Assembly (NCBI RefSeq): GCF_000196495.1
Contig: NC_011313.1
Location: 124,001 to 188,000 of the forward strand
DNA: 64,000 bases
Direction: 5' to 3'
Source: Aliivibrio salmonicida LFI1238
GTDB taxonomy: Bacteria; Pseudomonadota; Gammaproteobacteria; Enterobacterales; Vibrionaceae
Shown: piece by piece, positions 45,989-55,566 of the stretch
Layout of the letters: each line of letters starts with the position of its first letter
Position numbering within the stretch: position 1 is the stretch's first letter
Translations under genes and position numbers: made by a program
The notes under the pieces: model-generated
Databases searched by the model: none
Told to the model about the DNA's origin: nothing
What the model saw: only the letters and a program-made list of their open reading frames with translations

Positions 45989-47377
45989 TTAACCGCGCAT
46001 GCGGCTTACACGGAACGTACGGCCTTTCATTTTACCTGTTTCTAGCTTCTGTAGTGCTGCCTTTGCAATTGAAGTATGAACAGCAACATAAGCATGGAAA
46101 TCAAATACATTGATTTTACCTACTTGCTTGCCATCAACACCGTCTTTACCGGTAAGCGCACCAAGAATGTCGCCTGGGCGTAATTTGTTTTTCTTACCGC
46201 CGTCGATCCAAAGCGTGATCATTTCAGGGAAATGAGGTTGTTCGCTTAGGTGATCTTCGCTAGGTAATGGCTCATCATTAAGAGTTAAGCTCATGTAATC
46301 TTCGATTTGAGCAAAGCTGTTTGTTTCTTTATTGTTGAACAAGCTTAATGCGATGCCTTTTTTACCAGCACGGCCAGTACGACCGATACGGTGAACGTGA
46401 ACTTCAGGATCACGAGACAACTCAAAGTTGATCACCGCATCTAGAGAGTCAATATCAAGACCACGAGCCGCAACGTCGGTTGCAACTAGGATAGAGGTAC
46501 TCTTATTAGCAAAACGAACCAATGCTTTATCACGATCACGTTGCTCTAAATCACCGTGAAGTGCTGTCACACTGAAATCGAAATGACGAAGCTCATCAGC
46601 GACTTCTTGAGTAACACGTTTTGTATTACAGAAGATAACCGTTGATTCAGGACGGTGCTTAAGCAATAAGATTTGAAGTGCTTTTAAACGGTCTTCAAAA
46701 TCGTCTACTTTGTAGAAGTGCTGTGTAATCGACGTTTCTTCTATTTTATCTTCTGCTTTCGTCATGATTGGATTATTCATGATGCGATCGGCAATTGATT
46801 TAATTTGCGGTGGGAACGTTGCACTGAACAATAAGTTTTGACGTTTAGCTGGTGCGTGATCCAATACTAGGTCAATCGCGTCTTGGAAGCCCATTTCTAG
46901 CATGCGGTCCGCTTCATCCAATACGAACGTATTTAGATTGTCTAGGTTTAAGTAACCTTTACGAAGATGCTCTTCAACACGACCAGGGGTACCCACAATA
47001 ATGTGTGCACCGTGCTCAAGCGATCCAATTTGTGGACCAAATGGAACACCACCACATAAAGTCAGTACTTTAATGTTATGGATAGAACGAGCAAGTTTTC
47101 GGATTTCTACCGCAACTTGGTCAGCCAATTCACGTGTTGGACATAATACTAATGATTGAACACGAAAACGCTTTACGTCTAAGTTCGCAAGTAAGCCAAG
47201 ACCAAATGCTGCTGTTTTACCTGACCCTGTTTTTCCTTGGGCAATGACATCTTTCCCTTCCAACATGAATGGTAAGCTTTGAGCTTGAATTGGGGTCATC
47301 TCTGTATAGCCTAAAGTGTCTAGGTTTTGCAGAAGATATGGGTTCAGATTAAGTGATGAGAAAGATGTTTGGTTCAA
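45989..47377 (-). CDS. dbpA: ATP-dependent RNA helicase DbpA
   Basis: A 462-aa DEAD-box helicase of 50S subunit assembly. Q motif (GYTEMTPIQAQSLP), GKTGSGKT, PTRELADQ, DEAD, SAT, ARGLDID and HRIGRTGRAG are all present. The C-terminal DbpA RNA-binding domain (about 388-462; TLWIDGGKKNKLRPGDILGA) would recognise 23S rRNA hairpin 92. Monocistronic. Confidence 0.93.
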   Translation of the reverse strand: MNQTSFSSLNLNPYLLQNLDTLGYTEMTPIQAQSLPFMLEGKDVIAQGKTGSGKTAAFGLGLLANLDVKRFRVQSLVLCPTRELADQVAVEIRKLARSIHNIKVLTLCGGVPFGPQIGSLEHGAHIIVGTPGRVEEHLRKGYLNLDNLNTFVLDEADRMLEMGFQDAIDLVLDHAPAKRQNLLFSATFPPQIKSIADRIMNNPIMTKAEDKIEETSITQHFYKVDDFEDRLKALQILLLKHRPESTVIFCNTKRVTQEVADELRHFDFSVTALHGDLEQRDRDKALVRFANKSTSILVATDVAARGLDIDSLDAVINFELSRDPEVHVHRIGRTGRAGKKGIALSLFNNKETNSFAQIEDYMSLTLNDEPLPSEDHLSEQPHFPEMITLWIDGGKKNKLRPGDILGALTGKDGVDGKQVGKINVFDFHAYVAVHTSIAKAALQKLETGKMKGRTFRVSRMRG

Positions 47378-47613
47378 GGTGATTTCCTATAAAACAAGTA
47401 GGGGTAAAGTAATAATTACCTAGTGGATGGGAGAGTAATAAGAAGAGGGCTAAAAAGCAAGGGAGATCACATTTTATGTCGCTATAAAAAAATCAACTGT
47501 ATAAGATTCATTACTTTAGAAAGGCTTAAAATTTGGCCATTGATTTTACAAATTATTATCCTATGTTATATTCCCGCTTGAAATGGAATGGCTGTCACAA
47601 AAATAGGAAAGGT

Positions 47614-49077
47614 ATGAGGAAGAGAAGTGCATTTTTTTATAGCTCATTGATCATTGGGTTTCTTATTTTTTTCCTTTCTGCATCCTATATTTATAGCGCG
47701 TATCAAAGTGACCGCAACCGAGTGATTGATCGTTTGCAATTTAATGCCAGTTTTGTTGATTTGTGGCTGACTAAATCTTTCCATGATTCGTCTTTAGTCT
47801 TAAAGGATATGGTTGAGGACCTTTCTTCTGGAGGGCTTCATTCTGCTGATCGAAATAATGAAAAATATCAGCAAGAACTTGATTACCTTAGAGAAAAAGA
47901 AGATGCACTCCCTAACGCTATTTTAGCTTTTATTATTGATGAGAATTGTATATTAACGCACAGTAAAACACTGAGTGGCGTTGATGTTTCTCGACGCGAG
48001 TATTGCCGGGTTTTTAAGAAAAACAAAGAAAGAACCGAGGTTGTTACTCTGCCTTTAGTCGATCTGGCTGGCCGAGATGTCGTTATTCAAGGCCACAAAA
48101 TAACCAATGTAAATAACGACTTTTTAGGTATGGTGGGTATTTCGACGAATTTAAGTTTTTTTAATTCGACCATCCGTCATTTGGAATTGCCTTCATCAAC
48201 AGGGCTTGCAATTTTAAGTTCTAATCTTAAGTTGTTGTCAGCAGTGCCAAAAGGAAGTGAGATCATTGGAAAAAGGCTTAATGTGTCAAAAATCAAACCA
48301 GAGGTGTTTGAAACACTGTATAAAAATGGCGAAGTGGTGTTCAGTTCTGACATATACAACGATGGCACTATTGATACGATTTATGCTCGTAAAATTAAAG
48401 ATTTGCCTTTCATTATTGTGGTCACCAAGCAGCAAGATTATTGGCGAACCATTGTGTCTTTATCGTTGCTGAGTATTGTGGGCTGTTTTTTCGTCATTAT
48501 TGCGCTTCTTATGTTTAATTTACATTATGTGAAACGAACAAAAGAACAAAAAGAAAAATACTCCGAGTTAGCGTATAACGATTACCTGACAGGGGTGAAT
48601 AATCGCCGCTCGTTTGACCTAAAGGGTTCTCAAGTGCTTGCGACTTATCGCCGTAATCGAAAACCATTTTCAATTATTATGTGTGATATTGATAATTTTA
48701 AAGAATACAACGATAAGTACGGCCATGAAGTGGGGGATACGATGATCACCTCATTTGCTGAAGCGTGTTTAGCTAACTTGCGTGATTCTGATATTTTAGG
48801 CCGTTTTGGCGGCGATGAATTTGTCATTTTGCTTCCAGAACAAAGTCATGAGCAGGCGCATTTTGTTGCTCAAAAGCTGCAAGCGGTGATCCGCAAGATT
48901 GCGGTGCCAATTGAAAATATCGAATTAAGTATGACGTGCAGCATGGGCATAAGCACGATCACGGATCCAAAAGTAACGATTCCTGAACTTCTTAGTATTG
49001 CCGATGATCGATTGTATGACGCTAAAAAATCGGGACGAGATTGTGTAAAGTGTGATGCAATAGTTAAATCTAATTGA
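47614..49077 (+). CDS. Membrane diguanylate cyclase, paralog 3
   Basis: A 487-aa protein with the same architecture as the two at 41-44 kb: TM1 about 8-28, a periplasmic sensor with NCILTHSK to SRREYC (same 19-residue Cys spacing), TM2 about 284-305 and a GGDEF domain (NDYLTGVNNRRSF, GRFGGDEFVILL). It alone keeps the inhibitory RxxD site (RDSD, nine residues before GGDEF). The start at 47614 follows AGGAAAGG; the frame from 47533 adds unrelated residues. Confidence 0.88.
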   Translation: MRKRSAFFYSSLIIGFLIFFLSASYIYSAYQSDRNRVIDRLQFNASFVDLWLTKSFHDSSLVLKDMVEDLSSGGLHSADRNNEKYQQELDYLREKEDALPNAILAFIIDENCILTHSKTLSGVDVSRREYCRVFKKNKERTEVVTLPLVDLAGRDVVIQGHKITNVNNDFLGMVGISTNLSFFNSTIRHLELPSSTGLAILSSNLKLLSAVPKGSEIIGKRLNVSKIKPEVFETLYKNGEVVFSSDIYNDGTIDTIYARKIKDLPFIIVVTKQQDYWRTIVSLSLLSIVGCFFVIIALLMFNLHYVKRTKEQKEKYSELAYNDYLTGVNNRRSFDLKGSQVLATYRRNRKPFSIIMCDIDNFKEYNDKYGHEVGDTMITSFAEACLANLRDSDILGRFGGDEFVILLPEQSHEQAHFVAQKLQAVIRKIAVPIENIELSMTCSMGISTITDPKVTIPELLSIADDRLYDAKKSGRDCVKCDAIVKSN

Positions 49078-49094
49078 TAATCGTTTGCATTATT
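49076..49094 (+). promoter_or_regulatory. Fur box before the ferric reductase gene
   Basis: GATAATCGTTTGCATTATT matches both outer hexamers of the Fur 19-mer (GATAAT, CATTAT). It overlaps the stop codon of the upstream diguanylate cyclase and lies about 60 bases before the reductase start. Confidence 0.55.
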
Positions 49095-49151
49095 GCGGTG
49101 GGGTGATTATTCTAGCTGCCCCTAAGTTAGTTGGTGTTATGTAGTTCCGCT

Positions 49152-49880
49152 ATGCAGAATAATGAATATTTCGAATCACTGTTTACCCTTTCTAAGCAAG
49201 TTACGCCTTATTTATCAGGCCAAGTCGCGGATATCGTGTTATCAGACAGCAACACCGATATTCATATTTCTCATGATAATAGTGAGGTTATTAAAGCGCT
49301 TTATGATCGTTTATCAGAAAGCTCAAAAGAAGCCGGTAATGCCTATTGGTTAACGCGCACGTGGGATTTATTGTGTTGGCAACCTATCTACCTTGCTTTC
49401 ATTTCTGTTTATCAACTTAATGCTATTCCTGATTTCAAAAACATGAGCCAATCGGTCCAGTCTGATTTTATTGCGGGATTTACTTTTCATAACGTCGATC
49501 TTACGTTTGGTTCGAGTGATGAGATCATCCCGTTAATAGGAACACAATTAAGCTCATTATTTACGTCATATCGTGAAAGTATGTCTGAATGGACTCGTAT
49601 TCGCCCCGGCTTTACAAATCACCTTATTGCCGATGGTTTACTCAATTGCATTACCAAACTTCAAGTACATCAACCAACACTATCCAATGAGTATTTATTA
49701 GCACAAGCGTTGTTATGGTTAAATGCGTTTGGATTACCAAGTAAGCATTTGGCGAGTTTGAAAGTCGACTTACTAACAAATCACTTAAAATTAGTACGTA
49801 CGAGTTGTTGCCTTGTCTACAAATGCGAGGGTCGTAAATTATGTGAAGATTGTCCTCGTCACCCAAATAATAAACGCTAA
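49152..49880 (+). CDS. Siderophore ferric reductase, FhuF-like 2Fe-2S protein
   Basis: A 242-aa cytoplasmic protein expected to release iron from imported ferric siderophores by reduction. The C-terminal cysteine motif TSCCLVYKCEGRKLCEDCPR (CC-x(4)... C-x(4)-C-x2-C) holds the cluster, as in FhuF and the AHA_1954-type reductases. The rest is helical and weakly conserved. The start at 49152 is the first good ATG after the Fur box. It overlaps the convergent MFS gene by four bases. Confidence 0.82.
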   Translation: MQNNEYFESLFTLSKQVTPYLSGQVADIVLSDSNTDIHISHDNSEVIKALYDRLSESSKEAGNAYWLTRTWDLLCWQPIYLAFISVYQLNAIPDFKNMSQSVQSDFIAGFTFHNVDLTFGSSDEIIPLIGTQLSSLFTSYRESMSEWTRIRPGFTNHLIADGLLNCITKLQVHQPTLSNEYLLAQALLWLNAFGLPSKHLASLKVDLLTNHLKLVRTSCCLVYKCEGRKLCEDCPRHPNNKR

Positions 49881-51049
49881 TAGGACGATTTTGTGACTTC
49901 AGCTATTTGAGGTTTCATAAAAGCAATGGCCATTATCCCTCCTGAAAATAAAACACAAATATAAATAGGATACAGTGGCGACAGTGTCGATGTATAAGCC
50001 AGTAGCGAAGCAAAGCCATAGCCCAATGTATGTGACATGGAAATGTAACCAGCAACCGCGCCTGGATTGCTTGGATCCATCGATGTGGCTTTAGATGTGT
50101 ATGCGGGCACTAATAAGGCTGCACCACAGGCACTGAGTGCCATCGCGAATCCCAATGTCCAAAGGTTGGAGATTAAGAAGGTGAAAAATCCTGCCAACAA
50201 AAATAAAGATCCCAACCGATACATTGTTGAAAGCTGAAGCTTCTTCTTTTTGATGACTAATATCTGTGTGATTAACGTGATAGCGGCACTGATGGTAAGT
50301 AATAGGCCAATGGCGTCACTGATTTTATCTGTTGGCCAATCGGTAATGCTTTTTATCAAAGGAGAAAAGCTGTATTGCAATAAAGCAATGGTTAAGCAAA
50401 GAGATAAACCAGTGAGTAAATACGGAGCAAGAGTGAGGCTTGGAATTAACGGGCGTTTTGTTGTGAGCGTGCCTTCTGGTTTATTTTCTCGATGAGGGGT
50501 TGGTAACCACAACGCGCCTAATAGTGCGAGAAAGGGGAATACAACCATCATGACAAGCGGAGCAAAAGGCCCAGTTTTTAATAAAACAATCGATAATATA
50601 GGGCCAACCAGTCGCCCTAAACTCAATCCTATACTGACGGAGGTAATAGCTTTTAATCGGTTATTTTTCCTGCATAAAAGGATGGCCCAATGTTGACTTG
50701 CTGGTACCATTCCTGCCACGGTACAACCATAAATAAGTCGAGCGACAATGAGACCAATTAACCAGTAGTGAGCCAAGTCAGGGTAACCATTACTTAAAAA
50801 GGCGAAAGTAAGTAGAAGTAAAAAGCTGATACTCATTCCTGCGAGCGCTTGAAATACAACGCCTTTAGGGCCATTTTTATCGCTGTATCGTCCCCAAAAT
50901 GGCGCGGCGGGTAAGAAAAGAAAACTACCAATAGCAATAACAATAGACCAGGTTGGTAGAGAGAAAGCGGAATGCGTAACTAAAAAAGGCAAAGAAACGA
51001 GTAATCCATTTTGACCAATTCCCATCAAGGCGGCAATTAAGCCAATCAT
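49877..51049 (-). CDS. MFS transporter in the siderophore locus
   Basis: A 390-aa, 12-TM major facilitator with loop motif WGRYSDKNGPKG (near 52-63). It is divergent from the FhuCDB-like operon across an intergenic Fur box, so probably iron regulated. It could export a siderophore or move one across the inner membrane (inference). The frame stays open upstream with a basic stretch (NKRKQTTLQLT) but no standard start codon until the ATG at 51049, where the ribosome site is poor; the true N-terminus is uncertain. Confidence 0.78.
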   Translation of the reverse strand: MIGLIAALMGIGQNGLLVSLPFLVTHSAFSLPTWSIVIAIGSFLFLPAAPFWGRYSDKNGPKGVVFQALAGMSISFLLLLTFAFLSNGYPDLAHYWLIGLIVARLIYGCTVAGMVPASQHWAILLCRKNNRLKAITSVSIGLSLGRLVGPILSIVLLKTGPFAPLVMMVVFPFLALLGALWLPTPHRENKPEGTLTTKRPLIPSLTLAPYLLTGLSLCLTIALLQYSFSPLIKSITDWPTDKISDAIGLLLTISAAITLITQILVIKKKKLQLSTMYRLGSLFLLAGFFTFLISNLWTLGFAMALSACGAALLVPAYTSKATSMDPSNPGAVAGYISMSHTLGYGFASLLAYTSTLSPLYPIYICVLFSGGIMAIAFMKPQIAEVTKSSY

Positions 51050-51155
51050 CGTGAGTTGGAGAGTGGTTTGTTTTCTTTTGTTAAAAAGAGGAATTCTAAT
51101 TTCCGGCTTTAATTTACGAGTGGTTCACATCCTACGTGCATTTTATGCGAATAAA

Positions 51156-51174
51156 AACAATTATCATTACTATT
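51156..51174. promoter_or_regulatory. Fur box between MFS and FhuC-like genes
   Basis: AAACAATTATCATTACTAT matches the site at 11079-11097 at nearly every base. It lies in the divergent promoter region and may control both directions. Confidence 0.6.
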
Positions 51175-51229
51175 TCTTTGTGTTAAAGTTCTTTCCATCA
51201 TTCATGGACCGATTACCTAGCTCATCTCA

Positions 51230-51997
51230 ATGTATCAACTTGTCGATGCGTCGTTTGAAATTGACGGAAAAATTATCCTTTACCCCACAAATTTGCTTTT
51301 TCCTAAAGGCAAAGTGACCACCTTACTGGGTCATAATGGCTGTGGTAAATCTACTTTGATTAAGCTACTTAGTCGTCACCATAACCCGACGACAGGAACG
51401 GTGTTATTTGATGAAAAAGCCGTGAGTTATTTCTCTCCTCAAGAGTTTGCACTCAATGTCGCTTATCTTCCTCAGCACCCTCCAATCACCGATGGTGTAA
51501 CAGTGCGTGAGCTTGTGTGCTTTGGCCGTTATCCATGGAAAGGCGCATTTGGTCGATACACTAAAGCTGATTACCAGTTGGTTGATGAGGCCATCGAGAA
51601 AGTGAGCCTTACTTCATTCAACGATCGTTTTGTGGCCACATTGTCTGGTGGAGAGCGCCAAAGAGCGTGGGTTGCGATGTTATTGGCTCAACAGAGTCAT
51701 TGTATTTTATTGGATGAACCCACCTCTGCGTTGGATGTTTCCCATCAATATGAGCTGTTAGCGTTGATCCGAGAATTGAATACGACATTAGGCTTAACTG
51801 TGATCATGGTTTTACATGATGTCAATATGGCGGCCAAATTTAGCGATCATTTAATTGCATTACATTCGGGTAAAGTCATCGCGCAAGGTTCTCCTGATGC
51901 GTTAATGACCAGTGAAACATTGCAGCGGATCTATGGCATGGAGTTGGCGTTATTTTCACACCCTGAAACAGGTCAACCGATCAGTTATATCCCTTAA
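51230..51997 (+). CDS. fhuC: Ferric siderophore ABC ATPase (FhuC-like)
   Basis: A 255-aa ATPase with Walker A GHNGCGKST (near 34-42), Q-loop YLPQH, signature LSGGERQRAW (near 140), Walker B CILLDEPTSALD and H-loop VLHD. It powers the double permease encoded two genes on. It is the first gene of a three-gene operon; its ribosome site is weak. Confidence 0.88.
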   Translation: MYQLVDASFEIDGKIILYPTNLLFPKGKVTTLLGHNGCGKSTLIKLLSRHHNPTTGTVLFDEKAVSYFSPQEFALNVAYLPQHPPITDGVTVRELVCFGRYPWKGAFGRYTKADYQLVDEAIEKVSLTSFNDRFVATLSGGERQRAWVAMLLAQQSHCILLDEPTSALDVSHQYELLALIRELNTTLGLTVIMVLHDVNMAAKFSDHLIALHSGKVIAQGSPDALMTSETLQRIYGMELALFSHPETGQPISYIP

Positions 51998-52034
51998 GTT
52001 CCAACAATATAAAAAGAACCGCAAGGAAAGCAAC

Positions 52035-52925
52035 ATGAACAAACTCATTGGCTTTATCATTCTATTTTTTATTTCTTCCGTTCAAGCGATGGAAATCAAG
52101 CATGAACTGGGTACGACTCAATTTACGGAAACGCCTAAAAAAGTGGTGGTGTTAGATTGGGCATTAACGGAAACCGTACTTAGCTTAGGGATTGTCCCGT
52201 TAGGTGCTGCCGATGTAGAAGGCTACCAAACGTGGGTGATGGAACCAGAGCTCAATCGATCTGTTATGGATGTAGGATCAAGAAGAGAGCCTAATTTAGA
52301 ATTAATGACGGAATTAAACCCTGATGTGATTTTGATCAACCAACATATGTCTGCGATGTATGAGAAATTAAATACCATTGCGCCTACATTGGTGTACACC
52401 ATTTACAATGATAAGAAGGCCCCGTTGTCTTCAGCAAAAGACATTACGGCTCAACTGGGCGTCTTATTTAATAAAGAAAAGCAGTCGGCTAAAGTGATAG
52501 CAGCAACAGAACAACGATTGCTTGCTAATGGAGATAACGTTCATCGTCTTCAATCTAACAGTAAGCCGTTTTTGTTTCTTCGTTTTGTTAATGATAAAAC
52601 GGTTCGAATTCACAGTGAGGGATCGCTGACCCAAGATACGATTGATGCGATGGGGTTAGTTAACGCATGGCATGAACCGACTAATATGTGGGGATTTACC
52701 ACCGCAGGTGTCGAAAAGTTAGCGCAGTATCAACAATCCAATGTGTTGATTTTTGGACCTCTAAAAGAGACGGAAAGAAAGCAATTAACGCACTCTGCAT
52801 TATGGCAAGCGATGGCATTTACTCGTACCGATTCGGTTTATGAGTTGCCTGCTATTTGGACGTTTGGTGGCTTGATTTCAGCTCAACGTTTCAGTGATCA
52901 TATTACTCAGCAGTTAACTCAATAA
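52035..52925 (+). CDS. fhuD: Ferric siderophore-binding protein (FhuD-like)
   Basis: A 296-aa periplasmic binding protein of cluster A-II. Signal peptide 1-19 (ending VQA), then KKVVVLDWALTETVLSLG, the usual start of lobe one, a helical backbone, and lobe two with LLIFGP-like strands. AAGGAAAG precedes the ATG at 52035; the longer frame from 51912 lies in fhuC. It overlaps fhuB by TAATG. Hydroxamate specificity is suggested by the double-length partner, not by binding residues. Confidence 0.87.
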   Translation: MNKLIGFIILFFISSVQAMEIKHELGTTQFTETPKKVVVLDWALTETVLSLGIVPLGAADVEGYQTWVMEPELNRSVMDVGSRREPNLELMTELNPDVILINQHMSAMYEKLNTIAPTLVYTIYNDKKAPLSSAKDITAQLGVLFNKEKQSAKVIAATEQRLLANGDNVHRLQSNSKPFLFLRFVNDKTVRIHSEGSLTQDTIDAMGLVNAWHEPTNMWGFTTAGVEKLAQYQQSNVLIFGPLKETERKQLTHSALWQAMAFTRTDSVYELPAIWTFGGLISAQRFSDHITQQLTQ

Positions 52926-54913
52926 TGGTCGTTAATGAGATTGAAAAACCACAAGGGATAGTATTACGTAGTAGCCTTTTTATTTTTGTGGTGGTGGTTG
53001 TTTTAGGGTTGTTGCAATGGACTGCGCCTTATTCACAAGGTTTGAATCTGTTGTGGCAAACGATCGCGCATTATGATTCTGCTAATTACCAACATTTAAT
53101 TACCCATCTTACTTATCTTCCACGTCTTGTTATTGCTGTGTTATGCGGTTTTTCTTTAGCCGTGGCTGGTTGTGTTATGCAGTTTGTCTTGCGTAATCCT
53201 ATTGCTTCACCCACCACTCTGGGTGTTGCGGCGGGGGCTGAACTCGGCATGGTATTGGGTATCTTATTTCTTCCAGTTAACAGTGCCATTAATGGGTTTA
53301 TTCCTGCGTTTTTAGGGGGAGGAATTGCGACTTGTATTGTTTTTTTATTGTCAGCCAGACGCGGCTTTTCTCCGGTTCATATGGTTCTGGCGGGAATGGT
53401 AATAAGCCTATTTTTTGGTTCTTTAAATACCATGTTATTACTGTTAAATGAGCAACAGTTAGCCAGTGTTTTTGTTTGGGGAGCAGGGACGCTAAATCAA
53501 AATGATTGGTCGAGTGTAACGGCACTGATCCCCCTTATTACTGTCCCTATTATTGCGATATTAGTACTTTCTAAGCCATTATCGACGCTTCAATTGGGAG
53601 ATAGCGTGGCGTCTTCAATTGGAGTGAATGTTAAGCATATAAAGGTTATTTCACTGACGTTGGCGATATTTATTACCGCAGCGGTGGTCAGTGAAGTCGG
53701 ATTGATTGGCTTTGTTGGTATTGTCGCACCGGCGATTGCTCGTATGTTTGGTGCTCGTAAGTTAACGGCTCAAATCTTGAGTAGTGGGGCTGTCGGAAGT
53801 GTTATGTTGTTGTTTTCTGATTTGATCATTCAACCTTTTTCTGGCGTTGGTGGGGAGCTATTACCGACAGGTGCAATGACCGCCTTGCTTGGGGCTCCGT
53901 TTCTTCTTTGGTTATTAAACAAAAATGCATTTCAATCTGATATGAAAGCCAGAGAAAGTACTCAAATTAATTATCAACATCGAACGCTACACTCTGTGTT
54001 GATGCCACTCTGCCTTTTTATTGTCGTGTTGTTTTTTGTCGCTTTATTTCTGGGAAAAGGACAATGTGGGTGGCTATTGTCGTTGAATCCTTCGGTTTTA
54101 GAACTTCGACTTCCACGAGTGTTGGTGTCTTTTCTTGCCGGGATAGGTCTGGCGATTGCGGGCACGGTGATTCAACGTGTTTCGACCAACCCAATGGCAA
54201 GCCCTGAAATTTTAGGCATCAGTTCTGGGGCGGCATTAGCTTTAGTGTTAGGGGCGGTATTTGGTATTGCCGTAGAAAGGCACGAGCAAATGTTACTGGG
54301 TACGCTTGGAGCCGCATCAGTGACGGCTATTATCTGGTTGATGGGACGAAAACAAAATTTTGCCCCTACACAAATGCTATTAACTGGCATTGCGCTTAGC
54401 GCTGGTTTAGATGCCTTTTTACGTATCGCAATGTCATCCGGGCAAGATAATATAATGGCGCTATTAACATGGCTTTCAGGGTCGACGTATTTAGTGAGTA
54501 TGGGGGATGTGTCTCTACTGGGGGCGGGGGTTGTCATATTCGGTCTGTTAGCACTGTGCAGCCATCGATGGTTAGATATTATTGGCCTAGGAGAGACAAC
54601 ATCACGCAGCGTCGGTTTGTCTTGTCGACGAGTTAGGTTGTATTTATTGCTCCTTGTTGCGGCATTGACGACCTTATGTACGATCATTATTGGTCCCCTC
54701 AGTTTTATTGGTTTATTGGCACCTCATATGGCACGTTCACTTCATCAATATCGAGCGTCTCACCAATTGTTAACTGCCAGTTTAATCGGTGGCAGTTTAC
54801 TGATTTTTGCTGATTGGGTGGGAAGAACGGTGTGGTTTCCATGGCAGTTCCCGGCGGGGTTATTGGCATCGTTAATTGGTGGGGCGTATTTCTTGTATCT
54901 TATGAGGAAATAA
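52925..54913 (+). CDS. fhuB: Double-length ferric siderophore permease (FhuB-like)
   Basis: A 662-aa inner-membrane permease made of two fused FecCD-type halves (about 1-335 and 345-662), each with about 10 TM helices. Each half carries the RNPIASPTTLG / TNPMASPEILG motif (near 97 and 420) and a coupling GLIGFVGIVAPAIAR / GPLSFIGLLAPHMAR segment (near 260 and 590). A single fused permease is characteristic of FhuB, which imports hydroxamate siderophores. Confidence 0.92.
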   Translation: MVVNEIEKPQGIVLRSSLFIFVVVVVLGLLQWTAPYSQGLNLLWQTIAHYDSANYQHLITHLTYLPRLVIAVLCGFSLAVAGCVMQFVLRNPIASPTTLGVAAGAELGMVLGILFLPVNSAINGFIPAFLGGGIATCIVFLLSARRGFSPVHMVLAGMVISLFFGSLNTMLLLLNEQQLASVFVWGAGTLNQNDWSSVTALIPLITVPIIAILVLSKPLSTLQLGDSVASSIGVNVKHIKVISLTLAIFITAAVVSEVGLIGFVGIVAPAIARMFGARKLTAQILSSGAVGSVMLLFSDLIIQPFSGVGGELLPTGAMTALLGAPFLLWLLNKNAFQSDMKARESTQINYQHRTLHSVLMPLCLFIVVLFFVALFLGKGQCGWLLSLNPSVLELRLPRVLVSFLAGIGLAIAGTVIQRVSTNPMASPEILGISSGAALALVLGAVFGIAVERHEQMLLGTLGAASVTAIIWLMGRKQNFAPTQMLLTGIALSAGLDAFLRIAMSSGQDNIMALLTWLSGSTYLVSMGDVSLLGAGVVIFGLLALCSHRWLDIIGLGETTSRSVGLSCRRVRLYLLLLVAALTTLCTIIIGPLSFIGLLAPHMARSLHQYRASHQLLTASLIGGSLLIFADWVGRTVWFPWQFPAGLLASLIGGAYFLYLMRK

Positions 54914-55092
54914 CGAATTTTACTTAATTATTGATAAATAACATATTTATTTTCTTTAGGTACATTGTTAAATGCTAGGACATTTAGTTCTATAAAAGAA
55001 GTTTTTATTTTATAAATTTAGTAAAAAGTAGTTGATCTCTTAATTGAGAATCATTGCATTCGTATTTGTTATTTAAATACAATGGAAATGTT

Positions 55093-55231
55093 ATGAAAAC
55101 TAATGGTGAATTGGACAGTATAATAAACAGTGGTAATGATGTGCCTGCGGCATGTTTCCTGAATTCTTTAGCAAGAGAATGCTCGGCAATTCAAATTGTA
55201 GAGGATCAATATGATGCTTATTATCTTATCC
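55093..55231 (+). pseudogene. 5' fragment of an unknown gene cut by IS66 ends
   Basis: 46 codons (MKTNGELDSIINSGNDVPAA at the start) with GGAAATG upstream, then the IS66 terminal sequence begins at 55232 and the frame runs to a stop there. I cannot name the gene. It faces the hcp fragment across the palindrome. Confidence 0.45.
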
Positions 55232-55307
55232 GTAAGCGTGCGGGGAACTACACCTTGTCTTTTACATTCCAAGGTAAAAGACAAGGTGTAGTTCCCCGCA
55301 CGCTTAC
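55232..55307. repeat. 76-bp perfect palindrome built from IS66 ends
   Basis: Two 34-bp arms, starting GTAAGCGTGCGGGGAACTAC, surround an 8-base centre (ATTCCAAG). The first 48 bases equal the left end of the IS66 element at 28301; the remainder is that end inverted. No transposase remains and the flanks (TCTTATCC, GTAATACG) do not form a duplication. It truncates hcp. Confidence 0.92.
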
Positions 55308-55519
55308 GTAATACGTACAGGCTTATGCACACGTTGACCCGTTGGTTGGCCAGATTGTGGATCTCGAGGCAATAACACTTGATGTTCAAAACCTTGAACT
55401 AGCACTTCATCTTCATGCCCTTCTTGGTAAATATTACCTACTGAATCTTCAGTAAATGTACCGGCAGTGATCAGTCCTTGTTTTTCGCCTTCGATGCGCA
55501 TATAAGCTGGGGTTGGCAT
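55308..55519 (-). pseudogene. hcp: T6SS tube protein Hcp, 5' fragment
   Basis: About 70 of roughly 172 residues remain. The N-terminus (MPTPAYMRIEGEKQG, ITAGTFTEDSVGNIYQEGHED, RDPQSGQPTGQRVHKP, each a known Hcp signature) is unmistakable. AAGGA lies before the ATG and a sigma-54 promoter is upstream. The frame ends at a TAA created at the IS66 junction. Hcp forms the inner tube of the type VI secretion needle; this copy cannot assemble. Other hcp copies may exist outside the window. Confidence 0.9.
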
Positions 55520-55566
55520 ACTATCTTCCTTTTAAAATAAATAAGTAAATGATTCACAATGCTTAT

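Noticed and set aside
55168..55389. Minus-strand frame reading through the IS66 palindrome
   Set aside because: It exists only because the palindrome is symmetric; the real genes end at the palindrome borders.
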